Shown here: in pieces, positions 59,124 to 64,000 of the stretch
How the letters are laid out: each line of letters opens with the position of its first letter
Position numbering within the stretch: position 1 is the first letter of the stretch
NCBI GenBank assembly: GCA_963666705.2
Contig: CAXXKO010000016.1
Coordinates: 62,001 to 126,000, forward strand
DNA: 64,000 bases
Direction: 5' to 3'
Source: G963666705 sp963666705
GTDB lineage: Bacteria; Pseudomonadota; Alphaproteobacteria; CADEGL01
Position numbers and translations under genes: made by a program
The notes under the pieces: model-generated
Seen by the model: the letters and a program-made list of their open reading frames with translations, nothing else
What the model was told of the DNA's origin: nothing
Databases searched by the model: none

Positions 59124-60404
59124 CTATGCTCCCACGGCCTCCTCGAGGCTGCGCATGCCGGGGCGGGACGCCTGGACGAGGACGGCCATGTTGCCGGGCT
59201 TGTGCGCGTTGCGCAGCATCTTGGTGTGCGCCTTGGGGATCTCCTCCCAGGGGAAGACCTCCGACATGCAGGGGTCGATGCGGCGCGAGACCATCAGCTT
59301 GTTGGCCTGGCTGGCCTGCTTCAGGTTGGCGAAATGGCTGCCCTGGATGCGCTTCTGGCGCATCCAGATGAAGCGCGCGTCCATGGTCAGGTTGAAGCCC
59401 GTGGTGCCGGCGCAGAACACCACCATGCCGCCGCGCTTGACCACGAAGCAGGAGACCGGGAAGGTCGCCTCGCCCGGATGCTCGAAGACGAAATCCACAT
59501 CGACGCCCTTGCCGGTCGTGTTCCAGATGGCGCGGCCGAACTTGCGCACTTCCTTCAGGTAGGCGCCGTAGGCCTCGTTGTCGTCGAGGTCGGGCAACTG
59601 GCCCCAGCAGTCGAACTCGGTGCGGTCGATGACCTCGCGGGCACCCATGGACATGACGAAATCGCGCTTGGACGGGTCCGAGATGACGCCGATGGCGTTC
59701 GCCCCGGCGGCGGCGCAGAGTTGCACGGCCATGAAGCCGAGCCCGCCCGAGGCGCCCCACACCAGGACGTTGTGGCCGGGGCGCAGGATGTGCGGGCGGT
59801 GGCCGAACAGCATGCGCCAGGCCGTGGCCAGGGTGAGGACGTAGCAGCCGCTCTCTTCCCAGCTCAGGTGCCGCGGCCGGGGCATGAGCTCCTGGGACTG
59901 CACGCGCGTGAACTGGGCGAAGGAGCCGTCCGGCGTCTCGTAGCCCCAGATGCGCTGGGAGGGCGAGAACATGGGGTCGCCGCCGTTGCACTCCTCGTCG
60001 TCGCCATCGTCCTGGTGGCAATGGACGACGACCTCGTCGCCGACGTTCCAGCGCCGCACCTTGCTGCCGATGGCCCAGACCACCCCCGCGGCGTCCGAGC
60101 CGGCGACGTGGAAGTCCGCGCCATGGACGTCGAAGACCGAGATCGGCTTGCCGAGCGCGGCCCAGACGCCGTTGTAGTTGACGCCCGCGGCCATGACGAG
60201 GACCAGAACCTCGTGGGAATCGATCTCCGGCACGGGCACGACCTCGTCGACCATGGCCGCCTCCGGCTCGCCTTGACGGTCGCGCCGGATGGCCCAGGCG
60301 CGCATCAGCTTGGGCACGTGCCCGAGCGGCGGAATCTCGCCGATTTCGTAAATGTCCTTGTGCGCTCCTGGAATTTCGAGCGCGACGGCCTGGGCTTCAG
60401 CCAT
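59124..60404 (-). CDS. ccr: crotonyl-CoA carboxylase/reductase
   Basis: NADPH-dependent reductive carboxylase of 426 residues that converts crotonyl-CoA and CO2 to ethylmalonyl-CoA, the committed step of the pathway. MDR superfamily layout: a GroES-like N-domain with MAAGVNYNGVWAALGKP, VHCHQDDGDDEECNGGDPMFSPSQ, WGYETPDGSFAQF, a Rossmann domain with VLVWGASGGLGFMAVQLCAAAG, and the family-specific VMSMGAREVIDR and FEHPGEATFPVSC segments. The extra insertions and length match Ccr rather than simple quinone reductases. Divergent from ecm over a 146-bp intergenic region. Confidence 0.97.
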   Translation of the reverse strand: MAEAQAVALEIPGAHKDIYEIGEIPPLGHVPKLMRAWAIRRDRQGEPEAAMVDEVVPVPEIDSHEVLVLVMAAGVNYNGVWAALGKPISVFDVHGADFHVAGSDAAGVVWAIGSKVRRWNVGDEVVVHCHQDDGDDEECNGGDPMFSPSQRIWGYETPDGSFAQFTRVQSQELMPRPRHLSWEESGCYVLTLATAWRMLFGHRPHILRPGHNVLVWGASGGLGFMAVQLCAAAGANAIGVISDPSKRDFVMSMGAREVIDRTEFDCWGQLPDLDDNEAYGAYLKEVRKFGRAIWNTTGKGVDVDFVFEHPGEATFPVSCFVVKRGGMVVFCAGTTGFNLTMDARFIWMRQKRIQGSHFANLKQASQANKLMVSRRIDPCMSEVFPWEEIPKAHTKMLRNAHKPGNMAVLVQASRPGMRSLEEAVGA

Positions 60405-60488
60405 GCCTGGTCTCCCTTCTCCCGCGCCGTCCCCGCGACCGACGCGCGGGGCGGAGCCGCGTGTGGACTCTTACGTGGGCCACCGTTA

Positions 60489-60505
60489 TTTTGCAATGCA
60501 CAAAA
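60489..60505. promoter_or_regulatory. TTTTGCAATGCACAAAA pseudo-palindrome between ccr and ecm
   Basis: AT-rich near-palindrome in the 146-bp divergent promoter region, 46 bp before ecm. Its core TGCAATGCACAA repeats the TGCA-n2-GCACAA pattern of the etfB leader. Position and sharing suggest a common regulator of the pathway; the regulator is not known. Confidence 0.5.
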
Positions 60506-60550
60506 CTGCCCGCCAGGGCATGGCCCGGGCATCGAGCGAGGACGTCCCGC

Positions 60551-62551
60551 ATGTCCGAGAGAGAGACCGGGAACCGGGCCGGCCGGGACCAGCCGTGGCT
60601 GATCCGGACCTATTCCGGGCATTCGAGCGCGGCGGCCTCGAACGCGCTCTATCACACCAACCTCGCGCGCGGCCAGACCGGCCTCTCGGTCGCCTTCGAC
60701 CTGCCGACCCAGATGGGCTACGATTCGGACCACCCCATGGCTCGCGGCGAGGTCGGCAAGGTGGGCGTGCCAGTGGCCCATCTGGGCGACATGGAGGCGC
60801 TGTTCGGCGGCATTCCCCTCGGGCGCATGAACACCGCCATGACCATCAACGCGACGGCGCCCTGGCTGCTGGCGCTCTACGTCGCCGTGGCGGAGCGCCG
60901 CGGCATCGCGCGCGCGGCGCTCTCGGGCACGGTGCAGAACGACACCCTCAAGGAATACCTCGCGCGCGGGACCTACGTTTTCCCGCCGGCGGCGAGCCAG
61001 CACCTGACCGCGGACCTGATCGCCTTCACCTGCCGCGAGATCCCGCGCTGGAACCCCATCAACATCTGCTCCTACCACCTGCGCGAGGCCGGGGCCACGC
61101 CCGAGCAGGAGGTCGCCTTCGCCCTCGCCAACGCCTGCGCGGTGCTCGACGCGGTGCGGGCCTCGGGCCAGGTGGCGGACGCGGAATTCCCGCGCGTCGT
61201 CGGGCGCATCAGCTTCTTCGTCAATGCCGGCATCCGGTTCGTGGCGGAGATGTGCAAGATGCGCGCCTTCACCGAGCTGTGGGACGAGATCTGCCGCGAG
61301 CGCTACGGCATCGAGGAGGCGAAATACCGCCGCTTTCGCTATGGCGTCCAGGTCAACTCCCTCGACCTCACCGAACAGCAGCCCGAGAACAACGTCTACC
61401 GCATCCTTCTCGAAATGCTGGCCGTCGTGCTGTCCAAGGACGCCCGCGCGCGCGCGGTGCAGCTCCCGGCCTGGAACGAGGCCCTGGGCCTGCCCCGGCC
61501 CTGGGACCAGCAATGGAGCCTGCGCCTCCAGCAGGTGGTGGCGTTCGAGACCGACCTCCTGGAGCACGAGGACCTCTTCGCCGGCAACCCGGTGGTGGAG
61601 GAGAAAGTCGAGCGCCTCAAGGCCTTGGCCTGCGTCGAGCTGGCGGAGATCGACCGCCTGGGGGGCGCCGTCGCGGCCATCGAGGCTGGCCATACCAAGC
61701 GCCGCCTGGTCGAGTCCCAGGCCGCCCGCCTGACCGACATCGAGGAAGGGCGGCGCACGGTGGTCGGTGTGAACGCCTTCACCGACAGCGCGCCCTCTCC
61801 CCTCGCCGCGGGCGCGGACGGGGGTTTCCTGGCCGCCGTGGAGGGCGCCGAGGACGATCAGCTCGCCGGCCTGCGCGCCTGGCGCGAGGGCCGGGACGAG
61901 GCCGGCGCCCAGGCGGCGCTCGACGCCCTCGCCGGCGCGGCGCGGCGTGGCGGCGAGGGTGTGATGGAGGCGTCCATCGCCTGCGCCCATGCCGGCGTCA
62001 CCACGGGCGAATGGGCGGACGCCCTGCGCCAGGTGTTCGGCGAGTACCGGCCGCCCACGGGCCTCGACGGCGTCACCGTCGCACCGCCCGAGAGCGCGGG
62101 CGCCCTGCGCCTTCGGGTCGAGGAGGTCTCGGCCCGGCTCGGCCACAGGCTCAGGATCCTCGTCGGCAAGCCCGGCCTCGACGGCCATTCGAACGGCGCC
62201 GAGCAGATCGCGCTGCGGGCGCGGGAGGCCGGCATCGAGGTGCTCTACGACGGCATCCGCCAGAGCCCGGCCCAGATCGCCCGGCGCGCGGTCGAGGGCG
62301 AGGTCGACCTGGTCGGGCTCTCGATCCTCTCGGGCTCGCACATGGCGCTCGCGCGGGACGTGATCGGGCGCCTGGCCCAGGCCGGCCGGCCGATACCGGT
62401 GGTGGTGGGCGGTATCGTGCCCGCGGCCGATCGCGCGGCCCTCGAAGAGGCCGGCGTCGCCCGCATCTATTCGCCCAAGGACTACGAGCTCAGCCACATC
62501 ATCGGCGAGCTCGTCACCCTCGTCGCCCGCGACAACCTCGGCCCGGCCTGA
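60551..62551 (+). CDS. ecm: ethylmalonyl-CoA mutase (adenosylcobalamin-dependent)
   Basis: Mutase of 666 residues that converts ethylmalonyl-CoA to methylsuccinyl-CoA. The N-terminal TIM-barrel begins with SVAFDLPTQMGYDSDHP and has INICSYHLREAGATPEQE near 165 and FFVNAGIRFVAEMCKMRAF near 220, as in methylmalonyl-CoA mutases; the cobalamin domain carries VGKPGLDGHSNGAEQIA near 540 with the axial His in the D-x-H-x2-G pattern. Length, gene neighbours ccr and mcd, and the shorter N-terminus point to Ecm rather than MCM. ATG 60551 was chosen at the start of the recognisable domain. Confidence 0.95.
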   Translation: MSERETGNRAGRDQPWLIRTYSGHSSAAASNALYHTNLARGQTGLSVAFDLPTQMGYDSDHPMARGEVGKVGVPVAHLGDMEALFGGIPLGRMNTAMTINATAPWLLALYVAVAERRGIARAALSGTVQNDTLKEYLARGTYVFPPAASQHLTADLIAFTCREIPRWNPINICSYHLREAGATPEQEVAFALANACAVLDAVRASGQVADAEFPRVVGRISFFVNAGIRFVAEMCKMRAFTELWDEICRERYGIEEAKYRRFRYGVQVNSLDLTEQQPENNVYRILLEMLAVVLSKDARARAVQLPAWNEALGLPRPWDQQWSLRLQQVVAFETDLLEHEDLFAGNPVVEEKVERLKALACVELAEIDRLGGAVAAIEAGHTKRRLVESQAARLTDIEEGRRTVVGVNAFTDSAPSPLAAGADGGFLAAVEGAEDDQLAGLRAWREGRDEAGAQAALDALAGAARRGGEGVMEASIACAHAGVTTGEWADALRQVFGEYRPPTGLDGVTVAPPESAGALRLRVEEVSARLGHRLRILVGKPGLDGHSNGAEQIALRAREAGIEVLYDGIRQSPAQIARRAVEGEVDLVGLSILSGSHMALARDVIGRLAQAGRPIPVVVGGIVPAADRAALEEAGVARIYSPKDYELSHIIGELVTLVARDNLGPA

Positions 62552-62596
62552 GGCGCGGGCGCGGGGCTGGGACGGACGGGCGAATCGGGGCCGGAT

Positions 62597-63448
62597 TTGG
62601 ACGACGATCTCCTACGATATCTGATCCATTCCAACCTGACGGGCGCGATCCTGGCGCCGCTCTTCATCGGCTGGGCCGTGTCCCGCTTCGCGGGCTCCGC
62701 CGGCATCGCCATCGGCATGGGCTTCCCGGTGGGATATGCCCTCACAGCCGGTCTGCCGCCGCTGCCCACGCTCGCCTCCGACCAGAAGGTGGCCTATCTC
62801 GTCCTCGCCGGCGCGGCCCTCGGCCTCCTCTTGGCACTCACCCGCGCTGGCCGTGGCTGGCGCCGCGCCGCCCTGGCCCTGTGGCCCGGCGCCGGCCTGG
62901 CCTGGATCGCCTGGCGGCCTCTCGCGGTGGCCACGCCCTCGCTGCTGCTGACCCTGGCGGCCCTGTGGCTGGCGGCGACGGCCGTCCTGTGGCGGCTCGA
63001 GGCCCGGGCGGGCCAGGACGCGGACTGGGACCGGGTCGGCCATGTCCCCACCATGCTGGCGGCCGCCGCGGTCGGCGTGGCCGCCGTCGCGCTCTTCGCC
63101 GGCTCCGCCTCGCTGGTCCTGGTGTGCCTGGCCCTGGCCACCGCCGTCTGGGGGGCGAACATGGCCAACTGGGGCCGGACCCGCGCGGCCTTCGGCATCG
63201 CCGCCCTGCTCGCGGGCGGGGGCGGGGTCTTCTTCCTGGCCGCGGTCGCCGTGCTTTACGCGGGCGCGAGCGCCGCGGCGCTGGCCATCCTCCTGCCCTG
63301 CTTCTGGGCGGACAGGCTGGCGCCGTCCGCGGGGGGCGTCTGGCCCCGGCGCGTGGCGACGCTCGCCGTTGCGGCCATCCCCGTCCTCATCGCCGTCGCG
63401 GCGGCCTACGCCGTGCTTTCTATCCCCTCGACCGGGCCGTCTGGTTGA
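62597..63448 (+). CDS. membrane protein of unknown function
   Basis: Protein of 283 residues with about nine hydrophobic helices, rich in Ala, Leu and Gly, and short charged loops. No family recognised; the lack of conserved charged residues in the helices argues against a classical transporter. The TTG start at 62597 was chosen because it follows a GGGACGGGC-type stretch and opens the first helix. Its 3' end overlaps the glutathione transferase gene on the other strand by 29 bp. Confidence 0.6.
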   Translation: MDDDLLRYLIHSNLTGAILAPLFIGWAVSRFAGSAGIAIGMGFPVGYALTAGLPPLPTLASDQKVAYLVLAGAALGLLLALTRAGRGWRRAALALWPGAGLAWIAWRPLAVATPSLLLTLAALWLAATAVLWRLEARAGQDADWDRVGHVPTMLAAAAVGVAAVALFAGSASLVLVCLALATAVWGANMANWGRTRAAFGIAALLAGGGGVFFLAAVAVLYAGASAAALAILLPCFWADRLAPSAGGVWPRRVATLAVAAIPVLIAVAAAYAVLSIPSTGPSG

Positions 63449-64000
63449 AAAGGATCTTGCGCGCTTCGTCCGATGGCGGACCCGAGCGGCGGAATTCCTT
63501 GCCGAGATCGACGCCGCGCTGGACGGCGGGGCGCTCCTTGATGGTCGCGCGCCAGCGCGCGACGTTGGGGAATTCGTCGAGCGGCTGGCCCAGCGGCTTG
63601 GCGATCAGGACCCAGGGCCACGAGATCATGTCGGCGATGGTGTAATCATCACCGAGGATGAAGGGGCGGTCCGCCAGGCGGTGCTCGAGGACGCCCAGGC
63701 AGCGGTCGTATTCGTTGGCGTAGCGGGTTTTGGCATAATCCTGGCCTTCGGGCCCGTAGTTGACGAAGTGGCTCAGCTGCCCCGCCATGGGCCCCTGGTT
63801 GCCGACCTGCCAGAACAGCCACTCCAGGGTCTCCTTGCGGCCGAGCGGGTCGGGCGGCATGAACATCCCGGTCTTCTCCGCGAGATAGAACATGATCGCC
63901 CCGGATTCGAAGACCGGGACCGGATCGCCGTCCACGTCGCGGTCGACGATGGCCGGCATGCGGTTGTTGGGGCTGATGGCGAGGAAGGCGGGCGCGAACT
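63420..64000 (-). CDS. glutathione S-transferase family protein (YghU-like), 5' partial
   Basis: The C-terminal part of a glutathione transferase; the frame is open to the window edge, so the N-terminus lies outside. The thioredoxin-like domain end reads FAPAFLAISPNNRMPAIVD with ESGAIMFYLAEKTG, the glutathione gamma-glutamyl binding motif, followed by the all-helical C-domain with ILGDDYTIADMISWPWVLI. The pattern matches YghU/YfcG disulfide-bond oxidoreductases of proteobacteria. Substrate unknown. Confidence 0.88.
   Translation of the reverse strand, partial: FAPAFLAISPNNRMPAIVDRDVDGDPVPVFESGAIMFYLAEKTGMFMPPDPLGRKETLEWLFWQVGNQGPMAGQLSHFVNYGPEGQDYAKTRYANEYDRCLGVLEHRLADRPFILGDDYTIADMISWPWVLIAKPLGQPLDEFPNVARWRATIKERPAVQRGVDLGKEFRRSGPPSDEARKILFNQTARSRG

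Noticed and set aside
60352..63645. Plus-strand reading frame of more than 1000 codons over ecm and the next gene
   Set aside because: Arginine/proline/glycine-rich composition with no domain; it is the out-of-frame shadow of ecm, whose motifs are clear in the correct frame.
1..64000. tRNA, rRNA and CRISPR searches by eye
   Set aside because: No clover-leaf-like stretch with a GTTCRANNC loop in an intergenic region, no rRNA-like sequence and no regularly spaced repeats were found.

Overview
The window is GC-rich, densely packed DNA from an alphaproteobacterium, most likely Rhodospirillales-like. The call rests on gene content: a CpdR-type response regulator, a TIGR02302/DUF4175 protein behind argH-lptM-lysA, a zinc-ribbon protein-ftsE-ftsX-ydcF-plsC block, DUF1289, and a nearly complete set of ethylmalonyl-CoA pathway genes. 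I see no rRNA, tRNA or CRISPR array. Both window ends cut genes: a DinG/XPD-like helicase on the left and a glutathione transferase on the right.

Layout. 1-9.1 kb: helicase, TerB-like protein, two methyltransferases, a divergent Ldh2-family oxidoreductase, a large pentapeptide-repeat protein, an isochorismatase-like hydrolase and a Rieske protein with a long uncharacterised C-terminal domain. 9.2-14.1 kb: a beta-hydroxyacid dehydrogenase, a PhoD-like phosphatase, an EamA transporter broken by a frameshift at a perfect inverted repeat, and an M20 peptidase. 14.1-20.7 kb: a secreted protein and a TlpA-like thioredoxin (also frameshifted) divergent from argH-lptM-lysA-TIGR02302. 20.7-25.4 kb: cpdR-like regulator, then zinc-ribbon protein, ftsE, ftsX, ydcF-like gene and plsC. 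25.6-32.7 kb: class III aminotransferase, an IS4-family element in an AT-rich intergenic region, a degenerate SGNH-like membrane protein, DUF1289, two tandem SDR paralogues lacking the catalytic Tyr/Lys, and a DUF2306 protein. 32.8-35.6 kb: a three-subunit flavin dehydrogenase of the HcnABC/opine oxidase type. 35.7-37.9 kb: a higBA toxin-antitoxin pair and an IS481 element inserted in an intergenic hairpin.

38.1-48.1 kb is a catabolic-looking cluster: class II aldolase, aldo/keto reductase, thiamine-diphosphate enzyme, three tandem GlpD-like flavoproteins, an NTF2-like protein and a 3-hydroxyacyl-CoA-dehydrogenase-like enzyme. An IS110-family element (48.5-49.5 kb), a small secreted protein and an SLC13/TrkA-C permease follow.

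52.1-62.6 kb is the ethylmalonyl-CoA block: 3-hydroxybutyryl-CoA dehydrogenase, EtfA, EtfB, cob(I)alamin adenosyltransferase, methylsuccinyl-CoA dehydrogenase, an unrelated ATPase, and crotonyl-CoA carboxylase/reductase, with ethylmalonyl-CoA mutase divergent. These work together to assimilate acetyl-CoA: Ccr and Ecm make methylsuccinyl-CoA, Mcd oxidises it and passes electrons to ETF, and the adenosyltransferase supplies the mutase cofactor. The ATPase gene, with an AT-rich palindromic leader, looks like a later insertion.

The most unusual structures are non-coding: an interspersed hairpin repeat family with stems that covary around an invariant TCGA loop core, one tandem 116-bp array, and repeat edges that contain the stop codons of three genes; and the inverted-repeat frameshift in the EamA gene.
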